A DNA stretch of 8,084 nt from Gammaproteobacteria bacterium UBA6968. Lineage in GTDB: Bacteria; Pseudomonadota; Gammaproteobacteria; Pseudomonadales; Azotimanducaceae. Every line of letters begins with the position of its first letter. Positions within the stretch are counted from its first letter, which is position 1. Shown one piece after another: positions 1 to 6,805 of this stretch. The stretch covers positions 10,944 to 19,027 of the forward strand of contig DJYW01000116.1 in NCBI GenBank assembly GCA_002450255.1. Direction: 5' to 3'. Position numbers and translations under genes: made by a program. The notes below the pieces were generated by a model. The model made no database searches. It was given only the letters and a program-made list of their open reading frames with translations, and was not told the origin of the DNA.

Positions 1-191
1 CATCAGGCGGCACATCAGACGGGCGCTTTATATCGCCCTGGGGCGTACCGCAAAGCGCGCAAGTCGAAGTTGTGGAGCTTGGGCCTATCAACGCGACCAT
101 ACATCAGGTGAACGAATGTGTCGCGGTCGCGGATTTACTGCCGCTGAGCAAAATTTACTGCCGAATTCTTAGCGGCTTATTGGTTGAATAA
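1..191 (+). CDS. dapE: Succinyl-diaminopimelate desuccinylase, C-terminal end (partial)
   Basis: Only the last 62 codons are present, read from base 3; the 5' part lies outside the window. DapE is a cytoplasmic di-zinc amidohydrolase of the M20 peptidase family. It hydrolyses N-succinyl-LL-2,6-diaminopimelate to LL-diaminopimelate and succinate in the lysine and peptidoglycan pathway. The visible part begins with [10 protein letters not shown] and continues to [10 protein letters not shown] and NECV, which match the C-terminal catalytic-domain signature of DapE from memory of the E. coli protein. The histidine of NATIH (codon 102-104) corresponds to the known zinc ligand near the C-terminus (His349 in Haemophilus DapE). 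Between FI and ELGP there are about six more residues than I recall in E. coli. The TAA stop at 189-191 overlaps the ribosome binding site of gspN, so the two genes are probably co-transcribed. The alternative, another M20 amidohydrolase such as ArgE, is less likely because of the NATIH..NECV pattern. Confidence 0.93.
   Translation, partial: SGGTSDGRFISPWGVPQSAQVEVVELGPINATIHQVNECVAVADLLPLSKIYCRILSGLLVE
133..163 (+). repeat. 11-bp perfect direct repeat, 20-bp period
   Basis: ATTTACTGCCG occurs at 133-143 and again at 153-163. The two copies lie in the last codons of dapE in different reading frames, so the repeat is not a protein repeat. The period of 20 bp is close to two helical turns, and the second copy ends 37 bases before the gspN start. 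It may be a protein binding site or chance. Confidence 0.4.
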
Positions 192-193
192 GG
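190..193 (+). promoter_or_regulatory. Ribosome binding site of gspN overlapping the dapE stop
   Basis: AAGG at 190-193 lies seven bases before the ATG at 201 and shares two bases with the TAA stop of dapE (189-191). The placement supports 201 as the start of gspN and suggests translational coupling to dapE. Confidence 0.65.
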
Positions 194-200
194 TCCCTGT

Positions 201-953
201 ATGCCCTTTCGCATCGCCTCATTCGTCTTCTTAGGCTTGATTTTTACCCTATCACTGGGCGTCGCATTCATGCCGGCCAACGCCCTGCGCGGTGTCCTCA
301 ACCAAGTACCCAACGTCGACCTGCTGAATACCCGAGGTACCGTTTGGTCTGGCCAGGGACAGATATTGCTCGACAATGGATTCGCCTCGGGATTCGCATG
401 GCAATTTCAACCTGGGTCGCTCTTGCGCTTGAGTCCAAGCGCGAACTGGCAGCTCACCGATCCAGCTAATCCACTTCAAGGCGAGTTAGCCTGGGAAGAT
501 GGCGGCCTCAATATTGTCGCAAGCGGACAAGTTAATGCCACGGCGTTACAACCAACCCTCGATCAATTCGATATCAGTATCAGCGGTATTTTTGAACTCA
601 ATAACACACGCTTACGGCTCACTGACCGGGCCGAAAAATTGCAGATTGAAGCCCTATCCGAAAGTAGCGTCCTCTGGAGTGGCGGCATGGTGAGCTATGT
701 TTTAGGCGGGCAGTTCGAGCAACTCAGCCTGCCTCCGCTGATCGCTCAAATCACCTCGCAAGGTGACCAGGGGTTAATGATCGCTGTGGCAAAAAAAGAC
801 GCCGTCGGGACACTGTTTAGTCTTCGGCTAATAGACAGTGGCTATGTGCAGGTGGGTGTGACCCGAGGCTTCATGCGGCTAATGAATTATCCGTGGCCGG
901 GCAGCCAAAACGATAGCGACGTGGTGCTGGAGGTTGAGCAGCCTATCTTTTAG
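201..953 (+). CDS. gspN: Type II secretion system protein N (GspN)
   Basis: GspN is a bitopic accessory protein of the type II secretion system, anchored in the inner membrane with most of its mass in the periplasm. It is present in only some T2SS and its exact role is unsettled. The 250-residue length is typical of the family. Residues 6-25 form one hydrophobic segment after a short basic N-terminus, fitting an uncleaved anchor. The rest is rich in beta-type, Leu/Gly-rich repeats, with the family-like GTVWSG at 46-51 and a second WSGG at 159-162. The start at 201 is supported by AAGG seven bases upstream. The gene follows dapE by nine bases and precedes gspC and gspD on the same strand, which strongly supports the T2SS assignment. 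In the classical operon gspN comes last, after gspM; here it lies before gspC. Divergent sequence keeps the assignment slightly below certain. Confidence 0.87.
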   Translation: MPFRIASFVFLGLIFTLSLGVAFMPANALRGVLNQVPNVDLLNTRGTVWSGQGQILLDNGFASGFAWQFQPGSLLRLSPSANWQLTDPANPLQGELAWEDGGLNIVASGQVNATALQPTLDQFDISISGIFELNNTRLRLTDRAEKLQIEALSESSVLWSGGMVSYVLGGQFEQLSLPPLIAQITSQGDQGLMIAVAKKDAVGTLFSLRLIDSGYVQVGVTRGFMRLMNYPWPGSQNDSDVVLEVEQPIF

Positions 954-1108
954 ATCCCTTTGCGCGCTTAGCAATAGACTGAGATAAAAGGGGGCAGGCT
1001 AGAGATAAGTTACAAGCGCATTAGCACCTGACAACTAGCATACAAGGGGGCAAAATGGCGACGAAGAATTAGCGCTGCACAGAAACGCGCGCGCGCATAG
1101 AATGCCCG

Positions 1109-1154
1109 GGCGCTGATTGGCAAACGCAAACCAGAGAACTGCCGCTGCAGCGCC
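1109..1154. repeat. Inverted repeat with 7-bp arms and 32-base loop
   Basis: GGCGCTG at 1109-1115 is the exact reverse complement of CAGCGCC at 1148-1154. The right arm also overlaps a 10-bp palindrome, CGCTGCAGCG, at 1143-1152. There is no T-run after it, so it is not an intrinsic terminator. It could form a structured leader RNA for gspC, if transcription starts upstream. Confidence 0.4.
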
Positions 1155-1172
1155 AAGAATTACCCAACAGTG

Positions 1173-1206
1173 AGTGCACATTCATCGCACTAAGAACGAT
1201 GTAGTG
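1173..1206. repeat. Short mutually exclusive hairpin arms upstream of gspC
   Basis: AGTGC at 1173-1177 pairs with GCACT at 1187-1191. CATCG at 1183-1187 pairs with CGATG at 1197-1201, and CACTA at 1188-1192 with TAGTG at 1202-1206. These pairings share bases, so they exclude one another. AGTGAGT is also directly repeated at 1169-1175 and 1203-1209. Each stem is only 5 bp, so chance is a serious alternative. Confidence 0.25.
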
Positions 1207-1241
1207 AGTAGGCCGAAGCAACTCATATTTCTTTAAATGTT

Positions 1242-1254
1242 TACGATAGATAAT
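1242..1254 (+). promoter_or_regulatory. Possible -10 element before gspC
   Basis: The AT-rich stretch TACGATAGATAAT contains GATAAT (1249-1254), a fair match to the sigma-70 -10 consensus, but no good -35 box sits 16-18 bases upstream. Transcription from GATAAT would start almost at the gspC ATG and give a nearly leaderless message; from TACGAT (1242-1247) the leader would be only slightly longer. Weak candidate. Confidence 0.2.
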
Positions 1255-1261
1255 CCGACTA

Positions 1262-2194
1262 ATGATCAGCCTGACCCCAACCCAGATTAAATTCGGCTTA
1301 AATGCGGCGCTCATGCTGCTGGGCGTTGGCATCACTTATACCCTAATCATAGGACTATACGGGTTTATCGAGGTGCCCCAATCCGGCGCCGCAATCCCTC
1401 AACCGGCCCCCAGCGAGACTCGCCCGCAGCCTGTATCGTCCGCCCCGGCGGCCCGCGACGCGAGTGCATTAATTAACAAAAATCTGTTTGGCGTACTCGC
1501 AAAGTCATCGCTAGCGACAGTTGAGCAAAATGAGCCCACCGTAGCCACCCGCCTACCGTTAGAACTTCGCGCGGTGTTCGTTGCAACGTCAAATCAAGCT
1601 TCGGCTGCCATCATTGCGGAACGCGGCAAAAAAGAGAAATTGTATGGCGTCGGTGATCGTTTACCCGGCAACGCCGTATTGAGTGCGGTAGAAGAATCTC
1701 GGGTAATTCTGATGCGCGGGACCAATCGCGAATCCCTGGATTTCCCCAAAACGCGTTTTAACCCAAAGTCTTTTGAACCTGATCTGCTGGACGAACCGAC
1801 GGATGGCGTCGCCGCGGTCGACATCGGCGCTAGGCCATCTCCTGCTGCTACTAGGCCAGCCGTTCAGACATCCTCTGTTGAAAAACCGCCTGCGTCCCCC
1901 CCCACGCCATCTAAAGAAAAGATTGAGGCAGCGATGAATTCCGTTACTGAGACCGAATTCGAAGCAGGCCCGAGAGGCGGCTATCTGGTTGGTGGTCTGG
2001 CTAATGCGCCGTTTTTTCGGCAAGCAGGCCTGCAACCCAGTGACATCATCCATTCCATCAATGGCCAGAAGGTAACCGATTTACGCCAAGACCGTGCGGA
2101 ACTACAACGCGTGATCGCGGCTGGCTCGGCGCGGATAGAGCTGGAACGAGGCGGCAGACGTTTTTACATCACCGCGCAAATACCCGTCTTTTAA
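1262..2194 (+). CDS. gspC: Type II secretion system protein C (GspC), PDZ type
   Basis: GspC is the inner-membrane protein that links the T2SS platform to the outer-membrane secretin through the periplasm. The 310-residue protein shows the standard order: a short cytoplasmic N-terminus, one membrane segment at about 12-36, a Pro/Ala-rich linker to about 65, the homology region from about 68 to 165 (NKNLFG at 72-77, then ELRAVFVAT and the YGVGDRLPG segment), a second Pro/Ser-rich linker at about 170-218, and a C-terminal PDZ domain at about 236-309 (GYLVGGLANAPFF, then LQPSDIIHSINGQ). In studied systems the homology region binds the GspD N0 domain and the PDZ domain influences cargo choice. 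No Shine-Dalgarno sequence precedes the ATG, and an in-frame TAG at 1247-1249 rules out a longer form; a later ATG would cut the membrane anchor. gspD follows after 42 bases. A C8 run lies in the second linker. Confidence 0.95.
   Translation: MISLTPTQIKFGLNAALMLLGVGITYTLIIGLYGFIEVPQSGAAIPQPAPSETRPQPVSSAPAARDASALINKNLFGVLAKSSLATVEQNEPTVATRLPLELRAVFVATSNQASAAIIAERGKKEKLYGVGDRLPGNAVLSAVEESRVILMRGTNRESLDFPKTRFNPKSFEPDLLDEPTDGVAAVDIGARPSPAATRPAVQTSSVEKPPASPPTPSKEKIEAAMNSVTETEFEAGPRGGYLVGGLANAPFFRQAGLQPSDIIHSINGQKVTDLRQDRAELQRVIAAGSARIELERGGRRFYITAQIPVF
1896..1903 (+). repeat. C8 homopolymer in the GspC linker
   Basis: Eight consecutive C bases encode part of Ser212-Pro213-Pro214, just before the PDZ domain. 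Gain of one C would bring TAA at 1912-1914 into frame; loss of one C would bring TGA at 1935-1937 into frame. Either change leaves the anchor and homology region intact but removes the PDZ domain. Confidence 0.6.
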
Positions 2195-2236
2195 CCTCAT
2201 GCGAAACGCGCGAAGCCAAACCTACCAAGGCATACT

Positions 2237-4138
2237 ATGAATATCGTTAGATCCTTATTATTGCTAATTCTATGCATCGGCCTCGTCGATAGCAGCCGCG
2301 CGGAAGAAGTCACTTGGGAGATGGCAACTAAAAACGCTGACATTCATGAGTTCATTGCTCAAGTCGCGAAGATAACCGGCAAAACGTTCATCGTTGATCC
2401 TCGCCTAAAGGGCCAGGTAACAGTCATTTCTAATACGCCTTTAGGCAAACAAGGCGTATACGAACTCTTTCTGAGCGTCCTACGCCTCCAAAATTACACT
2501 GCGGTGCCATCGGGCAGTGTCATCCGCATCCAACAAAGCGCAACCGGTAAGCAAAGTCCTGGTGCCCAGGGCGGCCTAACGAATGCAGCTCCGGAAGAAC
2601 TGGTTACTGAAATCATCCCGGTGCAATATGTCCGCTCCGAGGAATTACTCAAAGTCTTGCGTCCACTGATTCCACAATACGGTCATATTGGCAGTATTGT
2701 GTTTCCGAATGCCGTGATCATTTCCGACCACGCGGACAATATTCGACGACTCAAGCAAGTGATCCGTGATCTCGACATTGCCGATCAAATGGAAACGACG
2801 ATGATTGCCCTCGAACACGCCTGGGTTGGCGACGTGATTGCGATTTTGGAAAAAGTGGCGCCTGAACAAATCGGCGGCAATGCTAAAGGACCGCAACGTA
2901 TTCAGGTCATCGCCAACGAACGCACTAATGCGCTGGTATTGCGCGGCAAGCGCAGCCCGATAGAAGAAGTGATTGCAATAGTCAAACAGCTTGACCTACC
3001 GGCAACGGCCACCGATTCGACCCAGGTGATCCTACTAGATCACGCAGATGCCGAGAATCTGAGCAAAATTTTGACCACGATCGTTGGTGGACCAGGCGCG
3101 AAAACTGAAGGCGGCGGACCCAGCACAATTCAAGCGGATACATCACTTAACGCGCTGGTTGTAAAAGCTAATCCCGGCTTAATGAACAAAATCCTCGAGC
3201 TGGTTCAAGAACTCGACACCCGTAGAAAGCAGGTATTGATCGAAGCCGCTATCGTTGAAGTCTCCCAGGAAGTCACGCAGCGGTCTGGCGTTGAAATGGC
3301 TGCTGTGGATCAAAATGGTCGCAAGGTCCCCTTAAGCACCACCAGCACCCAGGGTGTCATCGGTACGATCTTAAGCTCGCTCGCGACTACCTCTGAAGGC
3401 GGTGATCAGCAAGTTTTGAAAGGCCTCGCGCAGTTGACCTCACCAACCCTGGCGGTCGCCCAAGTCTCAGCCGGCGGCATCTCCTTCGGAGCGGTTGTAA
3501 CGGCGCTGGCAAAAAATTCCGACACCAATTTACTCTCCACGCCAAGCGTAATGACCCTCGACAATCAGGAAGCGAAAATCTTGGTCGGCCGCGAAGTACC
3601 GTTTCGGACCGGATCCTTCACCACCACAGGCGACGGCAGCAGCAATCCGTTTACCACGGTGACGCGTAAGGATGTCGGGGTAGAGTTAACCGTTACGCCA
3701 CATGTCTTCGATGAAAAGGAAGTACGTCTGGAAGTGCTTCAGGTCATTACAAATGTCGTTAACACACCAGTCGGTGGCAGCGCTTTTGCGGATGTCGTAA
3801 CGTCGAAACGGACCATCGAAACCACCGTGTTGGCAACCGGCGGAGAAACCATCGTCCTTGGCGGACTCATGCAAGATGATGTCAGCAAAAACAACACCCG
3901 ACTGCCTCTACTGGGTGATATTCCGGTGGTGGGAAGGCTGTTTAGCTCTCGTGATCAAAAACGCGTTAAAACCAATTTGTTGGTATTTCTGAAACCATCG
4001 GTGTTGTCGACCAGCGAGGCTGCAACAGAAATTTCAAATGGCAAACGAGAAAAAATATGGGAAGCCTTTAGCATTGAACGGCGCGAGTTGGATGATTCGC
4101 TTGAGTCGCCTGGAAACGATTTCTTTTCGCAACAATAG
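2237..4138 (+). CDS. gspD: Type II secretion system secretin GspD
   Basis: GspD forms the multimeric outer-membrane channel through which folded T2SS substrates leave the periplasm. The 633-residue protein begins with a Sec signal peptide (hydrophobic 6-16, likely cleavage after SRA at 20-22). The N0 domain spans about 24-100, followed by a Gly/Gln/Ala linker, then the N1 (about 123-182), N2 (about 186-255) and N3 (about 262-335) ring domains. The C-terminal secretin barrel covers about 335-590, with LLSTPSVMTLDNQEAKILVG at 432-451, VPFRTG at 454-459 and the signature LLGDIPVVG at 558-566. The last 40 residues are charged and may be the S-domain contacting a pilotin, but no pilotin gene is in the window. 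AAGG at 2227-2230, six bases before the ATG, supports the start. gspC lies 42 bases upstream and is the direct partner. The length fits the family; no break is seen. A PilQ or type III secretin is unlikely given gspC next door. Confidence 0.97.
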   Translation: MNIVRSLLLLILCIGLVDSSRAEEVTWEMATKNADIHEFIAQVAKITGKTFIVDPRLKGQVTVISNTPLGKQGVYELFLSVLRLQNYTAVPSGSVIRIQQSATGKQSPGAQGGLTNAAPEELVTEIIPVQYVRSEELLKVLRPLIPQYGHIGSIVFPNAVIISDHADNIRRLKQVIRDLDIADQMETTMIALEHAWVGDVIAILEKVAPEQIGGNAKGPQRIQVIANERTNALVLRGKRSPIEEVIAIVKQLDLPATATDSTQVILLDHADAENLSKILTTIVGGPGAKTEGGGPSTIQADTSLNALVVKANPGLMNKILELVQELDTRRKQVLIEAAIVEVSQEVTQRSGVEMAAVDQNGRKVPLSTTSTQGVIGTILSSLATTSEGGDQQVLKGLAQLTSPTLAVAQVSAGGISFGAVVTALAKNSDTNLLSTPSVMTLDNQEAKILVGREVPFRTGSFTTTGDGSSNPFTTVTRKDVGVELTVTPHVFDEKEVRLEVLQVITNVVNTPVGGSAFADVVTSKRTIETTVLATGGETIVLGGLMQDDVSKNNTRLPLLGDIPVVGRLFSSRDQKRVKTNLLVFLKPSVLSTSEAATEISNGKREKIWEAFSIERRELDDSLESPGNDFFSQQ

Positions 4139-4207
4139 CAGTTGAACAAGCTCGTTCAGATAAAGGCTTCCAACCGCCGTCCTCAGTTTACAGATAGAGC
4201 CGACGTT

Positions 4208-4223
4208 AGGCTGAAGCGAGCCT
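4208..4223 (+). other. Small hairpin between gspD and plsB
   Basis: AGGCT at 4208-4212 pairs with AGCCT at 4219-4223 around a six-base loop. No T-run follows, so it is not a typical intrinsic terminator for gspD, and it could be chance. It is the only clear stem in the 162-base gap. Confidence 0.3.
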
Positions 4224-4258
4224 GCAGCGAATGGCGATCTAATCATCAGCAAGGCGAC

Positions 4259-4264
4259 TATAAA
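4259..4264 (+). promoter_or_regulatory. Possible -10 box of a plsB promoter
   Basis: TATAAA at 4259-4264 is a good sigma-70 -10 match and would put the transcript start about 30 bases before the plsB ATG. No recognisable -35 hexamer is found 16-18 bases upstream (GATCTA lies at 17-base spacing), so the promoter would be weak or activator dependent. The 162-base gap after gspD makes an independent plsB promoter plausible. Confidence 0.35.
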
Positions 4265-4300
4265 CAGCACCCTTGCAGTGCATCTTCCTAGGCAGCATTC

Positions 4301-6793
4301 ATGCGCAATTTATTCCAAAATTTTGTCGTTTGGATTGTTAAGGCGCTGATTCGCCCCACGAGCAGTGGCGAAGATCAGTTAGCGGACACAGACAACGTCA
4401 TCTACGTCCTACAGCGAGACAGTGTCATGGACAAAGCGATTCTCGATCGCGCTTTGTTGGATGCTAATCAAAACAGCGTGTTTACGCCGCTAAGTCTCAA
4501 TGCCTGGAGACTTCCGCAGACTGTCTTCACCCTGCACCGACCGCACGGCGGTCGCATGACCATGCAGAGCTATTCCCCGCGTATGCTGGCGCTCGTCGAC
4601 GCCCCGGAGGCGGTCAAGCAGCAGATCAGGCTCGTGCCGGTATTAGTCTTTTGGGGTAGATCACTTGCACCACAAGGGTCCTGGTTGCACGCGATAACCT
4701 CTGATGATGGATCATTAAGCGGACGGGTTAAACGTATTTTTGGCCTGCTGTTTAACCGCCGTGACATCCACGTCAGTTTTGGACCGCCCATCGAGCTCGG
4801 AGAAGCCGCCGACATGAGCCGCGGGCGAAGCATCGCCATCCGCCGCACTGCACGCATTCTGCGCGCCCGACTCCGCCAACAGCGCGTGGTCACGCTGGGG
4901 CCCGATTTTTCACATCGGCGAACCCTCTTCGACCGAATATACAGCAGCCGCAGCGTGCAGCGTGAAATGGCGCAACTCGTTACAGAAGGACAGACCAAGC
5001 AACGCATCGAACGGCTTGCGAAGCGGCATATTAGAGCTGTGGCCTCGGATATGTCTTACGGTACCGTGCGCTTTTTCCTTTCTCTGATGCGTTGGTTTTG
5101 GAATCGTATCTACGACGGTATCAAAATTACCGGCTTGGATGAGCTCAAAACTTTCAGCCGCACCCATACGCTGGTTTATGTGCCCTCGCATCGCAGCCAT
5201 GTGGACTATCTGGTGCTTAGTTATGTGCTCTATGAGGCAGGCATTATGATTCCGCATATCGCAGCAGGCGAAAACCTCAATATGCCCGTCGTCGGTGGGT
5301 TCCTCAGGCGAGGCGGCGCGTTTTTTATGCGGCGCAGTTTTCGCGACGACCCGCTCTATGCAGCGGTATTCAGCGAATACCTCTATCAAGTCTTCCGGCG
5401 TGGCCACTGCGTTGAGTTTTTCCCGGAGGGCGGGCGCAGTCGAACCGGCCGGTCGCTACCGCCCAAATTCGGCCTGTTGAAACAGTGTTTGGATCATCAA
5501 AAACGTGGCCTCCGTCAACCTCTGGCATTCGTGCCAGTCTATTTCGGGTATGAAAAAGTCATTGAAGGTGCAAGCTATTTGTCGGAACTACGCGGCGCAG
5601 GCAAAAAGAAGGAGAATTTGCTGGATTTGATCAGCAGCCTAAACTTGGTTAAACAAAATTTTGGTCGCATGCGAGTTAATTTTGGCACCCCGCTACCCTT
5701 AGATGAGTGGCTCGATGCCGATTATCAAAAAGCGGCAGAATCCGGCGAGCTGCAACCAAGATCAAAAGACCAGCCGGGCCGCGCGACTGGGGAGCTAGGT
5801 GAGCACGGTGACGAAGCAGAAGACACGGTACTGACCGACCAAGGTCAGGTGCAGCGCCTGGGTCGCGACATCATGCGAGCAATCAACGGCCAGGCGTCGG
5901 TCAACCCGATTAACTTGCTTGCCACCGTGAACCTGAGCACACCGAAACTGGCTATGGATGCGAAGACGCTGGAGTCCCAGGTGGACTTATACCAGGATCT
6001 GTTAAATCGCCTTTATGGCGAAGCTGTTCTAGCTCGACCCAACAGCAACGGTGCAGATGTAATCGCCATCGCGGAAAAGCTCGGTTTAGCCGAACGCGAT
6101 CGGAGCGCCGTTGGCGATGTGATTCACCACGATACATTCACCGCCGCGATGCTGACCTGGTATCGCAACAATGTCTTACACCTCTTCATTTTGCCATCGC
6201 TGATTGCCTGTTTGCTGGTGAATCGCAAGAGGCCTCTGTCGGTTACGAACTTAAAAACGGTGATTGACGCCATCTACCCCTATTTAGCAGAGGAGCTATG
6301 GGCGGCGGAATCGCCGGATATCGAACGGACACTTCAAGTAATGACCGATCTCGATCTAATCACCTGTCAAGATCATGGGATAAGCGCCAATATTGATGAA
6401 GGCATTGCACACATGCGGGTCAATTTGCTGGCGAGCATTGCGCTGGAAACTCTGCTCAGAATGTACATCGTTTTAAGCCTAATCACAGATACGCCACAGT
6501 CGCTGCAAGCGCTACGAACCGCCAGCCAAGCGATTGCGCACCGAATCTCCCGCTTGTATGGCGTCAACGCTCCAGAGTTTTTTGATATGCGGCTGTTCGA
6601 TCACTTTACCGAACACCTGTTGGATAACCAACAAATTACATCTGTTGAAGAGATGATTAGCACCACACCGGCGCAGCGTGAAGGCATACGACAAATACTG
6701 AAAGTCGCTGAAACCGTGATCGACCCGGCTATACGCGTCGATATTCGATCGAATATCCCTAACTCGCAAAACGAAGCAGTCGTTAACACATAG
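4301..6793 (+). CDS. plsB: Glycerol-3-phosphate 1-O-acyltransferase PlsB
   Basis: PlsB transfers an acyl chain from acyl-ACP or acyl-CoA to position 1 of sn-glycerol 3-phosphate, the first step of phospholipid synthesis, at the inner membrane. The 830-residue length is close to the roughly 807 of E. coli. The acyltransferase blocks appear in order: block I HRSHVD at 297-302 (the HX4D motif, with His297 the predicted base and Asp302), block II GGAFFMRR at 338-345, block III EGGRSRTGR at 376-384, and block IV VPVYFGYE at 411-418. The C-terminal part keeps the PlsB pattern, including YRNN and LPSL near the middle and GVNAPEFFD near the end. Residues about 480-518 form a polar, Gly- and acid-rich stretch that appears longer than in E. 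coli. A weak AGG about eight bases upstream supports the ATG at 4301. The gene ends two bases from the convergent rsmJ. No functional link to gspD is evident. Confidence 0.97.
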   Translation: MRNLFQNFVVWIVKALIRPTSSGEDQLADTDNVIYVLQRDSVMDKAILDRALLDANQNSVFTPLSLNAWRLPQTVFTLHRPHGGRMTMQSYSPRMLALVDAPEAVKQQIRLVPVLVFWGRSLAPQGSWLHAITSDDGSLSGRVKRIFGLLFNRRDIHVSFGPPIELGEAADMSRGRSIAIRRTARILRARLRQQRVVTLGPDFSHRRTLFDRIYSSRSVQREMAQLVTEGQTKQRIERLAKRHIRAVASDMSYGTVRFFLSLMRWFWNRIYDGIKITGLDELKTFSRTHTLVYVPSHRSHVDYLVLSYVLYEAGIMIPHIAAGENLNMPVVGGFLRRGGAFFMRRSFRDDPLYAAVFSEYLYQVFRRGHCVEFFPEGGRSRTGRSLPPKFGLLKQCLDHQKRGLRQPLAFVPVYFGYEKVIEGASYLSELRGAGKKKENLLDLISSLNLVKQNFGRMRVNFGTPLPLDEWLDADYQKAAESGELQPRSKDQPGRATGELGEHGDEAEDTVLTDQGQVQRLGRDIMRAINGQASVNPINLLATVNLSTPKLAMDAKTLESQVDLYQDLLNRLYGEAVLARPNSNGADVIAIAEKLGLAERDRSAVGDVIHHDTFTAAMLTWYRNNVLHLFILPSLIACLLVNRKRPLSVTNLKTVIDAIYPYLAEELWAAESPDIERTLQVMTDLDLITCQDHGISANIDEGIAHMRVNLLASIALETLLRMYIVLSLITDTPQSLQALRTASQAIAHRISRLYGVNAPEFFDMRLFDHFTEHLLDNQQITSVEEMISTTPAQREGIRQILKVAETVIDPAIRVDIRSNIPNSQNEAVVNT
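6740..6757. repeat. Perfect 18-bp palindrome inside the 3' end of plsB
   Basis: GATATTCGATCGAATATC reads the same on both strands, with no mismatch over nine base pairs of symmetry, and the symmetry ends exactly at these positions. It sits in plsB codons for about V-D-I-R-S-N-I, 36 bases before the end of the gene. As RNA it could fold into a 7-bp stem with a GATC loop. It has no T-run, so it is not a standard terminator. A binding site for a dimeric protein is another possibility. Confidence 0.55.
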
Positions 6794-6795
6794 CC

Positions 6796-6805
6796 TCAGA
6801 TCTGA
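6796..6805. repeat. 10-bp palindrome at the plsB/rsmJ convergence point
   Basis: TCAGATCTGA is a perfect palindrome that begins with the reverse complement of the rsmJ TGA stop and lies two bases after the plsB stop. Its centre is 52 bp from the centre of the 18-bp palindrome at 6740-6757. A weak hairpin (AAACC 6814-6818, GGTTT 6823-6827, four-base loop) follows inside rsmJ. None of these is a clear intrinsic terminator for either gene. Confidence 0.4.

Larger units (their letters stand above)
954..1261. other. 308-base intergenic stretch between gspN and gspC
   Basis: No convincing gene is seen on either strand. The stretch holds two copies of AAGGGGGCA (988-996 and 1044-1052), an alternating purine-pyrimidine run (1085-1098), a long-loop inverted repeat (1109-1154) and short competing hairpin arms (1173-1206). 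The only ATGs on the plus strand open very short frames: five codons at 1055, four at 1102, and 17 codons at 1237 that overlap the gspC start. No clear intrinsic terminator follows gspN. The gap suggests that gspC-gspD has its own promoter rather than depending only on dapE-gspN. Confidence 0.7.

Noticed and set aside
1..191. Reading of the first segment as the end of gspM, expected before gspN
   Set aside because: Frame 3 gives [15 protein letters not shown] and NECV, which are DapE signatures; the other two frames show no GspM-like sequence.
1055..1072. Five-codon frame (MATKN) after AAGGGGG
   Set aside because: Too short to support as a gene, with only a four-base spacer from the purine run and no coupling to a downstream start.
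1183..1206. Pseudoknot-like order CATCG-CACTA-AGAA-CGATG-TAGTG before gspC
   Set aside because: The two stems would have zero-length crossing loops, which is not sterically possible for an H-type pseudoknot. Only one stem could form at a time.
1069..1335. 88-codon minus-strand frame across the gap and the gspC start
   Set aside because: Its 5' part overlaps the gspC membrane segment antisense, it shows no recognisable domain, and the composition looks like a shadow frame.
1831..1858. CTAGGCCA repeated twice in gspC
   Set aside because: It encodes the repeated Ala/Arg/Pro pattern of a low-complexity linker, a sufficient explanation.
4910..5407. 165-codon minus-strand frame inside plsB
   Set aside because: It lies fully antisense to the most conserved acyltransferase blocks of plsB and has no recognisable motif, so it is a shadow frame.
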